Origin: VGBV01 sp963780395
GTDB lineage: Bacteria; Actinomycetota; Thermoleophilia; Solirubrobacterales; 70-9
DNA: 64,000 nucleotides
Assembly (NCBI GenBank): GCA_963780395.1
Contig: CAWABY010000004.1
Location: forward strand, 62,001-126,000
Direction of reading: 5' to 3'
Position 1 is the stretch's first letter. Every line of letters starts with the position of its first letter. Of the stretch, positions 50,070 to 58,360 are shown piece after piece. Below the pieces are notes generated by a model. The model ran no database searches, was not told the origin of the DNA, and saw only the letters and a list, made by a program, of their open reading frames with translations. The position numbers were made by a program, and so were the translations under genes.

Positions 50070-51670
50070 CAGTAATGCGGCTGGCCGCCGTCGTGCAGCT
50101 CGATCTCGGCGCCGTCGGGGGCGTGGCTCTCGATCTCGGCCAGCGGGATCGGGGCGCCATCGCCGCAGACGATGGTGAGGATCTCGGCCCCCTCGGCCAG
50201 CGCCGCCATCGTCTGGGCGAGCGCCCGTTTAGGCGGGCCCCAGGCGACGATCTCCTCGCCGATGAAGCCGACCGCGTCGCCGGCGGCGAAGCGCTGCTGA
50301 GGGTCGTCGCGCGCGGCCGGGGCGACCGAGCCGACGCGGACGCCTGCAGCCGCGGCGCCGAGGCGCTCGGCGTTCTCCTCCCCCGACAGCGAGGGGTCCA
50401 TCTCGATCATCGCCACCAGCCCGCCCTGCTGCGAGGTGGAGGGCACGACCCGCGTCTGCTTGTCGGACAGCTCCGCCGCCCGCTCGGCCGCCATCAGCAC
50501 GTTCGGGTTGTTGGGCAGCACGACGACCTCCTCACTCGGGACCCCGTGGATCGCGGCCAGCAGGTCGTAGATCGAGGGGTTGAAGGTCTCGCCGCCGTCG
50601 ACGACGAAAGCACCGAGCTCCTCGTAGATGCGCCGAACGCCGTCGCCCGCGACCACCGCGACCACGCCGCAGCGGCCGGCCTGCAGCCGCGCCGTGCGCT
50701 CGGCCATCTGCTCACGCATGTCGGCCATGTCCAGCTGCGAGACGTCGCCCCGGCCTTCGAACAGCGACATCGCGGCCTGGGGGTCGTCGGTGTGGACGTG
50801 GACCTTGATCGTGGACTCGTCGCCGACCACCAGGACCGAGTCCCCCAGCTCCTCGAGCGGGTCCACGAAGGCGCGGGACTCCAGCCCGCTGCCGGTGACG
50901 ATGAAGTTGGTGCAGTAGCGGTAGCGGCTGTCGGCGTGGTGCGGACGGGTGTCGCCGGGCGGCGCGTGGTGCGCGACCTTGGGCGCCTCGACGTCGCCGC
51001 GCAGCCCCGCGACGATGCCGGCCATGATCACGACCAACCCGTGGGCGCCGGCATCGACGACGCCGGACTCCCGTAGCACCTCGAGCTGCTCAGGGGTGCG
51101 GTCCACCGCGGCCTCCCCGTCGCGCACGACCTCCTCCAGCAGGTCGGCCAGCATCCGGTCCTGCTCCTCGTAGCTGGCGTCCTGATCCAGCCGGGTGTTC
51201 TCCATGTGGGCGAGCTTCTGCGCGACCGAGTGCGCCATCTCCCTGAACACGGTCAGCATCGTCCCCTCCGCGGGATCCCGCACCGACTCATATGCGGCGT
51301 CGGCCGCTCGGGCCATGGCCGCAGCAACCAGCGCCGGATCGACCAGCTCGCCGGGACGGCTTGCCAGCTCCTCGGCGGCGCCCCGCACGATCTGGCTCAG
51401 GATCACACCCGAGTTGCCGCGCGCCCCCATCAGCGCGGCGCGGGCGAGCGCGTCGACCAGCTCGGTGCGGCCGATCTCGTCCACCATCTGACCGTCGAGC
51501 CGGTCGAGCTCGTCGGCGACGGCGCGCAGCGTCAGCGCCATGTTGTCGCCGGTGTCGCCGTCGGCGACCGGAAAGACGTTGAGATCGTTGACCTCCTGGC
51601 GGCGCTCGTCCAGGTAGATGCTCGCGGCGCTGACGACTCGCCGGAATCTCTCTATGGAGGGATCAGCCAT
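50048..51670 (-). CDS. fakA: DAK2-domain fatty-acid kinase subunit A-like protein (YloV)
   Basis: 540 residues. N-terminal DhaL-like kinase domain with NVFPVADGDTGDNMALTLRA (Asp metal ligands) and RAALMGARGNSGVILSQIVR; central FakA-type domain with RYRYCTNFIVTGSGLESRAF and IKVHVHTDDPQAAMSLFEGR; C-terminal EEVVVLPNNPNVLMAAERAA. It phosphorylates fatty acids bound by a FakB (DegV) partner, which is not in the window. Confidence 0.9.
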   Translation of the reverse strand: MADPSIERFRRVVSAASIYLDERRQEVNDLNVFPVADGDTGDNMALTLRAVADELDRLDGQMVDEIGRTELVDALARAALMGARGNSGVILSQIVRGAAEELASRPGELVDPALVAAAMARAADAAYESVRDPAEGTMLTVFREMAHSVAQKLAHMENTRLDQDASYEEQDRMLADLLEEVVRDGEAAVDRTPEQLEVLRESGVVDAGAHGLVVIMAGIVAGLRGDVEAPKVAHHAPPGDTRPHHADSRYRYCTNFIVTGSGLESRAFVDPLEELGDSVLVVGDESTIKVHVHTDDPQAAMSLFEGRGDVSQLDMADMREQMAERTARLQAGRCGVVAVVAGDGVRRIYEELGAFVVDGGETFNPSIYDLLAAIHGVPSEEVVVLPNNPNVLMAAERAAELSDKQTRVVPSTSQQGGLVAMIEMDPSLSGEENAERLGAAAAGVRVGSVAPAARDDPQQRFAAGDAVGFIGEEIVAWGPPKRALAQTMAALAEGAEILTIVCGDGAPIPLAEIESHAPDGAEIELHDGGQPHYWWLLAAE

Positions 51671-51707
51671 CGGCCAGGGGAACCCTAGCCCTGTGCCCCG
51701 ATCGAGG

Positions 51708-51899
51708 CTAGACGGCCTTCGTCACCTTGTTCGACTTGAGGCAGCGCGCGCAGACGTAGACGCGGCGCGACCTGCTGCCGTCCTGGATCCGGACCTTCTG
51801 CAGGTTCGGGTTGAAGCGGCGTCGGGTGGCGACCATCGAGTGGCTCCGAGAGTTCCCGAATGCCGGCCTCTTGCCGCAGCTGTGACAGACCTTGGCCAT
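51708..51899 (-). CDS. rpmB: Ribosomal protein bL28
   Basis: 63 residues: MAKVCHSCGKRPAFGNSRSH, RRRFNPNLQKVRIQDGSRSR and VYVCARCLKSNKVTKAV. Both Cys pairs (CHSC, CARC) are kept, so it is the zinc-binding form. Linked here with fakA, recG and rsmD as in many Gram-positives. Confidence 0.96.
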   Translation of the reverse strand: MAKVCHSCGKRPAFGNSRSHSMVATRRRFNPNLQKVRIQDGSRSRRVYVCARCLKSNKVTKAV

Positions 51900-51938
51900 C
51901 AGGCGCGTGATGGTAGCGGCTGCCCCATGCCGAGCCGA

Positions 51939-52319
51939 TCAGTCCCAGAAGTCATCGACCCGCTCGTTGTCGCCTCCGTCGGGCTTCCTACCACCGATGC
52001 AGATCACGTCGAGGCCCTCCGGGCCGCCCTCGAACGAGCGGGCGACCGCAGGAGCGACGCGCAGCACGTCCCATGGCGAGAGTTCGATGACCTCGTCGTC
52101 GAGTTTGACCCGACCGGACCCGCCAACGACGACGTAGGCCTCCTCCTGCTCACGATGTCGGTGACCCCACGGCATCCGGGCGCCCGGTTCGTAGGTGAAG
52201 CGGCTCACGCCGAGCTCGGGCGATCCCAGAACCTCCCGCGCAAACCGCCATTGGATCTGGACGCCCTCGGGGCTCACATCACGGAGATCGTCGAAGTTCT
52301 TCTTTGTCCAGTCGGGCAT
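51939..52319 (-). CDS. Cupin-domain protein
   Basis: 126 residues from ATG 52319 (MPDWTKKNFDDLRDVSPEGV). FTYEPGARMPWGHRHREQEE then AYVVVGGSGRVKLDDEVIEL is cupin motif 1 (G, two His, Glu), and LSPWDVLRVAPAVARSFEGG is motif 2 with the last His replaced by Arg (VARSF). Sugar or small-ligand binding, no assigned reaction. Next to the NmrA-like gene at 52333. Confidence 0.8.
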   Translation of the reverse strand: MPDWTKKNFDDLRDVSPEGVQIQWRFAREVLGSPELGVSRFTYEPGARMPWGHRHREQEEAYVVVGGSGRVKLDDEVIELSPWDVLRVAPAVARSFEGGPEGLDVICIGGRKPDGGDNERVDDFWD

Positions 52320-52332
52320 CACCAAGCTCCTC

Positions 52333-53121
52333 CTAGGCCGCTGCGAGCCACTCTTCGAAGCTGGGGCCGGCGAGCTTCGCGCCCGGGTTGGGCAGCGCGG
52401 CACCCTCCGCATAGGCCGCGGCGTCCGGGTCGCCGGGCTGACGCACCAGGATCGACTCGCGGCTTTCGCGGATCTCAATCAAGTCACCTCGGCTGGCGAA
52501 GAGCACGGCGGCTGCATCGGCGAGACGCTCCGCCTGCGGGCCGGCGACCTCCGTGATCTTGCTGTTCTGGATCTCCGGCTCCTCGGCCGCGTCAGCGAGA
52601 GCTTCGGCGACGACGCGGGCGGCCACGAGCTGCGTCTGCATCTCGGGCACGTGGGCGACTCCATCTTGGATCGTCCACCCGACCAGCGGCTCGACGAACT
52701 CGTGGAACTGGGCCGCGCGAACGATCCGGACCGGGAGCGGGCCTTCGAGCAGCGTCTGCTCCTGCGCCACCTTCGCCGCGTTGTAGCCACCCTCGAACTT
52801 GTCGATGCCGATGATCGAGACGACGACGATCCGCTTCGCCCCGGCTTCCGCGCCCGCTCGCTGGAGGTTCCGTGCCGAAGCGGTGAAGAACTCCGTTGCC
52901 GCTTCCTGGTCGGGCGAGGGGCCCGTCGCCGTATCGATGATGGTCTCGGCCCCGGCGAGCGCCTCGTCGAGGCCCTCGCCGCTGACCACGTCGATCCCCT
53001 TCGAGCGCGCGATCGGGACCACATCGTGTCCCCGCTGCTCGAGGATCTCGACGAGGTGCGATCCGACCCGGCCGGTGGCTCCGGTGACTGCAATCTTCTG
53101 ACTCCTGTTGTCGGTCTGCAT
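52333..53121 (-). CDS. NmrA/SDR-like NAD(P)-binding protein
   Basis: 262 residues. IAVTGATGRVGSHLVEILEQ is the GxxGxxG loop; then VVPIARSKGIDVVSGEGLDE, IVVVSIIGIDKFEGGYNAAK (atypical SDR with Y...K), LPVRIVRAAQFHEFVEPLVG, and FEEWLAAA at the end. Members sense NAD(P)H redox state or reduce quinones. It starts a two-gene set with the cupin. The 53122-53279 gap to ribH shows no gene. Confidence 0.85.
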   Translation of the reverse strand: MQTDNRSQKIAVTGATGRVGSHLVEILEQRGHDVVPIARSKGIDVVSGEGLDEALAGAETIIDTATGPSPDQEAATEFFTASARNLQRAGAEAGAKRIVVVSIIGIDKFEGGYNAAKVAQEQTLLEGPLPVRIVRAAQFHEFVEPLVGWTIQDGVAHVPEMQTQLVAARVVAEALADAAEEPEIQNSKITEVAGPQAERLADAAAVLFASRGDLIEIRESRESILVRQPGDPDAAAYAEGAALPNPGAKLAGPSFEEWLAAA

Positions 53122-53279
53122 CGTTCATCCCTTTCTAGCGTCGGCGGCTCGGCGCCGGAAGTTTTGATCTGAGGGCTTTCGTCGCCTCACCCTTGAGACG
53201 AATGGCAGCGGGTCGTTTCGACATTCCTGCGAAAAGCGGAGTGTTGAACGGGACAGCTGGCCAGCGGCTGCCCTCGGCC

Positions 53280-53762
53280 CTACAAAGCCCCCTTGAGCAG
53301 CGACATCCGCATCGCTACCACGGCGGCGCCGCGGCCCTGGTCGCGCTCGTCGCCGCCTGAGCGAGCCAGCGCCTGGTCCATGTCGTCGGCGGTGATCACG
53401 CCGAAGGCGCAGGGGACGCCGGTGTCGAGCTGCACACGTTGGATCCCGGAAGCCGTCTCGTTGCAGACGTGGTCGTAATGGCTGGTCTCGCCGCGGATCA
53501 CCACGCCCAGGCAAGCTACCCCGGCGAAGCGTCCCGACTCTGCGCAGAGCTTGGCGGCGAAGGGCAGCTCGAAGGCGCCGGGGACGCGGTACGTGTGGAC
53601 CGAGGCCTCGCTGACCCCGCCCAGCTCGAAGCCCTCGGCGGCGCCGTTCAGCAGGCGCTCGGCCAGGTCCTCGTAAAAGGTGGCGACGCAGACGGCGAAC
53701 TCGACTTGGGCGAGTGCCTCACGGTCCTCGTCGCTGAACTGCTCAAACGCCGGCGTCGTCAT
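53280..53762 (-). CDS. ribH: 6,7-dimethyl-8-ribityllumazine synthase
   Basis: 160 residues. VSEASVHTYRVPGAFELPFA, AGVACLGVVIRGETSHYDHV (catalytic His) and VPCAFGVITADDMDQALARS. Penultimate step of riboflavin synthesis; forms an icosahedral or pentameric assembly. Its start overlaps the ribBA stop by 20 bp. Last gene of the operon. Confidence 0.97.
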   Translation of the reverse strand: MTTPAFEQFSDEDREALAQVEFAVCVATFYEDLAERLLNGAAEGFELGGVSEASVHTYRVPGAFELPFAAKLCAESGRFAGVACLGVVIRGETSHYDHVCNETASGIQRVQLDTGVPCAFGVITADDMDQALARSGGDERDQGRGAAVVAMRMSLLKGAL

Positions 53763-55062
53763 CCCCGCGCTCGGCGTCCTTCAGCTGCTCCTCGTGCAGG
53801 AGCTGTTCGTCGAAGGGCAGGCCCTGGTGGTGGAGGGTGTGCCCCAGCTTTTCCCGCTTGGCCTCGAGGTAGGCCTCGTTGTGCGGGTTCGGGACCGAGC
53901 GGATCGGGACCTGTTCGGTCACCGAGAGCCCGTAGCCCTCCAGCCCGAGGATCTTCTTCGGGTTGTTGGTGAGGATGCGAATGCTGGTCAGGCCGAGGTC
54001 GCCGAGGATCTGCGCGCCGATACCGTAGTCGCGCAGGTCGGCCGGCAGTCCGAGCTTGATGTTGGCGTCGACCGTGTCCAGCCCCTCCTCCTGGAGCTTG
54101 TAGGCGCGCAGCTTGTTCAGGAGGCCGATGCCCCGGCCCTCCTGGGAGAGGTAGAGCAGCACACCCCGTCCCTCCTGCTCGATCGTCGCCAGCGCCGCCT
54201 CCAGCTGTTCGCCGCAGTCGCAGCGCAGCGAGTGGAAGACGTCGCCGGTGAGGCACTCCGAGTGGACCCGCACCAAGACGTCCTCGGCTCCGGAGACCTC
54301 GCCCTTGACCATCGCGACGTGGTGCTTGTCGTCGACCAGTGAGCGGTAGCCGACGGCGCTGAACTCGCCGAACTTGGTCGGCAGCTTGGTGGCGACGATG
54401 CGCTCTACCAGGCGCTCGGTACGGCGGCGGTAGGCGATCAGGTCCGCGACCGTGACCATCTTCAGCCCGTGCCTCTCGCAGTAGGGCACCAGGTCGGGGA
54501 CCCGGGCCATGGTCCCGTCCTCGTTCATGATCTCGCAGATGACCCCGGCCGGGATCAGGCCGGCGAGGCGGGCGAGGTCCACGGCGGCCTCGGTCTGGCC
54601 GGTCCGCTCCAGCACGCCTCCGTCCTTGGCCTTGAGCGGGAACACGTGGCCCGGCTGCACGAGGTCGGTCGCCCCTGAGTGGGGGTCGATAGCGACCTGG
54701 ATCGTGCGGGCGCGGTCGTGGGCCGAGATCCCTGTGGTGACGCCCTCGCGCGCCTCCACCGAGATCGTGAAGGCGGTCTCGAAGGGGGACTCGTTCTTGG
54801 CGGACATCAGGTCCAGCCCCAGCTCGGCGCAGCGCTCGCCGGTCAGCGAGAGGCAGATCAGCCCGCGGCCGTGCTTCGCCATGAAGTTGATCGCCTCGGG
54901 GGTGGCGAACTGCGCGGCCATGGTGAGGTCGCCCTCGTTCTCGCGGTTCTCGTCGTCGCAGACGACGACCATGCGGCCGCGCCGGATCTCCTCGATCGCT
55001 TCCTCGATCGCCGCGAACGGCGCCTGCGTTTGGACGCGCTTGGGTTCCTTGATCTCGGCCAT
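53743..55062 (-). CDS. ribBA: Bifunctional DHBP synthase / GTP cyclohydrolase II
   Basis: 439 residues. RibB part: MVVVCDDENRENEGDLTMAA (metal Glu), GVTTGISAHDRARTIQVAID, and ICEIMNEDGTMARVPDLVPY. RibA part from about residue 205: VRVHSECLTGDVFHSLRCDC (zinc Cys), LLYLSQEGRGIGLLNKLRAY, VDANIKLGLPADLRDYGIGA. It supplies both substrates for lumazine formation. A C-terminal tail ending ERGDDDAGV extends past the usual end. Confidence 0.97.
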   Translation of the reverse strand: MAEIKEPKRVQTQAPFAAIEEAIEEIRRGRMVVVCDDENRENEGDLTMAAQFATPEAINFMAKHGRGLICLSLTGERCAELGLDLMSAKNESPFETAFTISVEAREGVTTGISAHDRARTIQVAIDPHSGATDLVQPGHVFPLKAKDGGVLERTGQTEAAVDLARLAGLIPAGVICEIMNEDGTMARVPDLVPYCERHGLKMVTVADLIAYRRRTERLVERIVATKLPTKFGEFSAVGYRSLVDDKHHVAMVKGEVSGAEDVLVRVHSECLTGDVFHSLRCDCGEQLEAALATIEQEGRGVLLYLSQEGRGIGLLNKLRAYKLQEEGLDTVDANIKLGLPADLRDYGIGAQILGDLGLTSIRILTNNPKKILGLEGYGLSVTEQVPIRSVPNPHNEAYLEAKREKLGHTLHHQGLPFDEQLLHEEQLKDAERGDDDAGV

Positions 55063-55080
55063 CGGTCGCTCCTTCGCTCC

Positions 55081-55674
55081 CTAGGGTGACACGCCGGGCA
55101 GGTTTCGCTGGACGTAGCGCGCCAGCACGTCGCACTCGACGTTGACCATGTCCCCCGGCTCCCGCCCGCCCAGCGTCGTCCGCTCGAGCGTCTCGGGGAT
55201 CAGCGAGACCTCGACCGACGCACCCTCGACCGCCGCAATCGTGAGGCTGACGCCCTCGATCGCAATCGAGCCGCGCTCGACCACGTAGGGCAGCAGCTCG
55301 GCGGGAAGCTCGACCCGCAGCCTGCGGGCGATGCCGTCGGCCTCGGCCGAGATCACGGTGCCGGTGCCGTCCACGTGCCCTTGCACCATGTGCCCGCCGA
55401 GTCGGTCGCTCGCGCGCAGCGCCAGCTCCAGGTTGACGGCGTCGCCGCCCGAGAGCTCGCCCAGCGTGGTCAGCTCCAGCGTCTGGTTCATGACGTCGGC
55501 CTCGAAGGCGCCGTCGCCGGCCTCCGCCGCGGTCAGGCAGGCTCCGTTGACCGAGACCGAATCACCGGGCTCGAGCTCGCTCGCCAGGCCGGCCCGCACG
55601 CGGATGCGGGCCCCCTGGTCGGAGGCGTCCACCGCCTCGACTCGGCCCAGCTCGGCGACTATTCCGGTGAACAC
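55081..55674 (-). CDS. ribE: Riboflavin synthase alpha chain
   Basis: 197 residues. MFTGIVAELGRVEAVDASDQ, SVSVNGACLTAAEAGDGAFE, GGHMVQGHVDGTGTVISAEA and IAIEGVSLTIAAVEGASVEV: the two beta-barrel halves each with the signature. It converts two lumazines to riboflavin. 3 nt from ribD, 18 nt to ribBA. Confidence 0.97.
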   Translation of the reverse strand: MFTGIVAELGRVEAVDASDQGARIRVRAGLASELEPGDSVSVNGACLTAAEAGDGAFEADVMNQTLELTTLGELSGGDAVNLELALRASDRLGGHMVQGHVDGTGTVISAEADGIARRLRVELPAELLPYVVERGSIAIEGVSLTIAAVEGASVEVSLIPETLERTTLGGREPGDMVNVECDVLARYVQRNLPGVSP

Positions 55675-55677
55675 CCG

Positions 55678-56856
55678 CTACCACTCCCGGAGCCGAGCCG
55701 TGATCAGCAGGTCTTCGCCGACCTGCTCATGCTCCACCGCCAGCGGGTGCTGGCCCTCGGCGATGCGCCTGGCGCCCTCGCCCTCGAGGACCGCCCGGGC
55801 CTCGCCCGCGCCCAGCAGCACCGGGGCCACGAACAGCCGCATGCGGTCGATCTCACCGGCGTCGAAGAGCGTGCCCGCCAGCGTCGGTCCCCCCTCGACG
55901 AACAGGTCCTGGATCTCGCGGCGGCCGAGCTCGTCGAGCGCGGAAATGATCCGGGCGGCGGGCTCACGGCCCGGCACCGAGAGCACCTCGGCGCCCGCCT
56001 TCTCGAGCGCGGAGCGAGCGGCGGTGGGCGCCTCGGGCGCGCAGACGACAAGCAGGGGCGCCTCGTCGATCGACGCGATCAGCGCCGAGTCGAGCGGCAG
56101 GCGCGCGCGGGAGTCGAACACGACCCTGGCCGGGTTCCGGGCCGGCTCGCGATCGGATCCCTCGCCGGCCTCGGCGTCCTCGCCGATGCGGGCGGTCAGC
56201 AGCGGATCGTCGGCCAAGGCGGTGCCGATTCCGACCGCGATCGCGTCGCACTCAGAGCGCCAGCGGTGCACGAGCTCCCGGCTCGGGGCGCCCGAGATCC
56301 AGCGGGAGTCGCCCCCGGGGGCGGCCACCCGCCCGTCGAGGGTCATCGCCGCCTTGTAGGTGACCAGCGGCCGGCCGGTTCGCGCGTGCTTGCGGAAGGC
56401 CTGGTTCAGCAGGCGGGCGGCGGCGGTCTCGGCGCCGCCGGCCGTATCCACCTCGACGCCGCCGTCCCGGAGCATCCCCGGGCCGCGGCCGGAGGCCTTC
56501 TCGGTCGGGTCCTCGGAGGCGTAGCTGACCCGCGCGATGCCCGCCTCCAGGATGGCCTCGGAGCAGGAGGGCTGGCGCCCGACGTGGGCGCAGGGCTCGA
56601 GCGTCACGTACAGGGTCGCGCCCTCCGGGTCGGCGCCCCGGGCGCGAGCGTCCTCGAGCGCGGCGCGCTCGGCGTGCTGCCCCCCGAGCTCGGCGTGAAA
56701 GCCCTCGCCGATCACCTCGCCGCCGGGGCCGACGAGCACGGCGCCAACCAATGGGTTGGGGCTGACCGACCCGCGTCCGCCCTCGGCGAGCTCCAGCGCC
56801 CGGCGCATGTGAGCGGAATCCGTTTCGGTACCCGTCGCGGCCATCGCGGTCCTCAT
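55678..56856 (-). CDS. ribD: Bifunctional pyrimidine deaminase/reductase RibD
   Basis: 392 residues. Deaminase: GEGFHAELGGQHAERAALED and TLYVTLEPCAHVGRQPSCSE (zinc ligands). Reductase: KAAMTLDGRVAAPGGDSRWI, CDAIAVGIGTALADDPLLTA, DLFVEGGPTLAGTLFDAGEI. First gene of the riboflavin operon. The 71-bp region upstream is too short for an FMN riboswitch and has none of its conserved blocks. Insertion-like variable segment EDAEAGEGSDREPARN in the reductase. Confidence 0.96.
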   Translation of the reverse strand: MRTAMAATGTETDSAHMRRALELAEGGRGSVSPNPLVGAVLVGPGGEVIGEGFHAELGGQHAERAALEDARARGADPEGATLYVTLEPCAHVGRQPSCSEAILEAGIARVSYASEDPTEKASGRGPGMLRDGGVEVDTAGGAETAAARLLNQAFRKHARTGRPLVTYKAAMTLDGRVAAPGGDSRWISGAPSRELVHRWRSECDAIAVGIGTALADDPLLTARIGEDAEAGEGSDREPARNPARVVFDSRARLPLDSALIASIDEAPLLVVCAPEAPTAARSALEKAGAEVLSVPGREPAARIISALDELGRREIQDLFVEGGPTLAGTLFDAGEIDRMRLFVAPVLLGAGEARAVLEGEGARRIAEGQHPLAVEHEQVGEDLLITARLREW

Positions 56857-56879
56857 CTTGACGTGCCTGGATCGGCCGA

Positions 56880-56901
56880 TTGACTGGTCAGTCAGCCAGT
56901 C
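56880..56901. promoter_or_regulatory. Palindromic operator candidate (TetR-like) between ribD and a flippase gene
   Basis: TGACTG-GT-CAGTCA (56881-56894) is a perfect inverted repeat, overlapped by GACTGG...CCAGTC (56882-56887 and 56896-56901). Many TetR-family regulators bind TGAC...GTCA palindromes of this size. It is 24 bp from the ribD start and 27-34 bp from ATG 56928, so it could control either gene. No TetR gene lies in the window. Confidence 0.4.
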
Positions 56902-56927
56902 TAGCGCCCACTAGGCTTGGCGACCCG

Positions 56928-58301
56928 ATGGAGGCGAGCAGAGACACAGCGTCGAGCAGCGAGGCGGCCAGCTACGGCCGTCGCGCCAGCCTGCTCTCGA
57001 TCGGGGTCGGGCTGACGGGGCTGATCACCTACCTCTATTTCGCGCTCGCCTCGCACGAGCTCTCCAGGGAGGACTACGGGCAGATCGCGGTGCTGTGGTC
57101 GGCCGTGTTCATCACGGTCTCGACGCTGCAGCGCCCGGTCGAGCAGCTCGTCTCGCGGACGGTCTCGGAGCGGATTGCACACGGACGTCCCTACGCCGAC
57201 CCGGTGCGGACCGCGGCGCTGATCCAGGTCGGGATCTCGCTCGGGTTCGTCGTGATCGCGCTGCTGCTGAAGGGGCCGATCGAGGACGACCTGCTCGACG
57301 GCAACGAGGCGCTCTACTGGATCGGCGTTGGGGCGGTTGCCGCCTATGGGGCCAGCTACTTCGCCCGCGGCTTCCTTGCCGGCAGCCAGCGGCTGACCCT
57401 GTACGCGTTCCTGATCATCTCCGAGGCGGTCTCGCGCACCGTGTTCCCGCTCGCGGTCGCGATCGGGATCGCCAGCGGACAGGACGCTGTCGCGCTCGGG
57501 ATCGTCGCCGCACCGGCGCTGTCGTTGATCGTGGTGCCGTTCGCCTTCGTCCGCCGCGCGCCCAGCGCACCGGAGGCCACGGCGACGGAGGCGGGGGCGC
57601 CGGAGGAGGAGTTCACGCTCGCCAGCGGCGGCGGCTTCGCAGCGGCCGTGTTCCTGATCATGCTGAGCGAGCAGACCATCCTCAACGCCGGACCGCTGCT
57701 GGTCAACGCCACCGCCGGGGCCGCGGCCGCCGGGTTCATCTTCAACATCCTGATGATCGCCCGCGCGCCCCTGCAGCTGTTCCAGGCCGTCTCCACGAGC
57801 CTCCTCCCCCACCTCACCCGGCTCCGGGCCGAGGCCGCCGAGTCCGACTTTCACGCCTCGGTCCGGGTCACGATCCTCGGGATCGGGGCCTTCACCGGAC
57901 TCGTCGCCGCGGCGGTCCTGGTCGCCGGCCCCGAGCTGATGCAGATCGCCTTCGGGGACAAGTTCAGCTACGAGCGCGGCGACCTGCTGATCATCGTCGC
58001 CGGGATGGGTCTGTACCTATGCGCCGCGACGCTGAACCAGGCGGCGCTCGCCAAGGGCCAGGTGCGCCACGCGGCCGTCTGCTGGATGATCTCCGCGATC
58101 GCGTTCGTGGCCTGGATCGCGGGGCCCCTGATCGACGATGAGTTCCTGCGGGTCGAGATCGGCTACCTGACCGCCGCGGCGCTGCTCTGCTTGTCGCTGT
58201 TCCTGCTCTACAGGCGACCAGTGGTCGCCGGTGGCCTGAAGCCGGGCTCGACCGAGGAGCTGGAGCTGCGGCTCGCCGCGGCCGACGAGGGCGGACCCTG
58301 A
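56928..58301 (+). CDS. MOP-superfamily polysaccharide flippase (Wzx/MurJ-like)
   Basis: 457 residues from ATG 56928, with 12-14 hydrophobic helices. LSREDYGQIAVLWSAVFITV, TLQRPVEQLVSRTVSERIAH and FIFNILMIARAPLQLFQAVS follow the pattern of lipopolysaccharide/teichoic exporter proteins. It would flip lipid-linked glycans. No glycosyltransferase is adjacent, so the partner pathway is elsewhere. Overlaps the antiporter gene's possible CTG start. Confidence 0.8.
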   Translation: MEASRDTASSSEAASYGRRASLLSIGVGLTGLITYLYFALASHELSREDYGQIAVLWSAVFITVSTLQRPVEQLVSRTVSERIAHGRPYADPVRTAALIQVGISLGFVVIALLLKGPIEDDLLDGNEALYWIGVGAVAAYGASYFARGFLAGSQRLTLYAFLIISEAVSRTVFPLAVAIGIASGQDAVALGIVAAPALSLIVVPFAFVRRAPSAPEATATEAGAPEEEFTLASGGGFAAAVFLIMLSEQTILNAGPLLVNATAGAAAAGFIFNILMIARAPLQLFQAVSTSLLPHLTRLRAEAAESDFHASVRVTILGIGAFTGLVAAAVLVAGPELMQIAFGDKFSYERGDLLIIVAGMGLYLCAATLNQAALAKGQVRHAAVCWMISAIAFVAWIAGPLIDDEFLRVEIGYLTAAALLCLSLFLLYRRPVVAGGLKPGSTEELELRLAAADEGGP

Positions 58302-58360
58302 TCCCGCTCGCGGCCGACAGCGCCATTCACGACGCCCAGCTGATCCTGATCGGCGGCACG

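Noticed and set aside
56857..56927. FMN riboswitch upstream of ribD
   Set aside because: The gap is 71 bp, shorter than the ~120-nt aptamer, and none of the conserved RFN blocks is seen.
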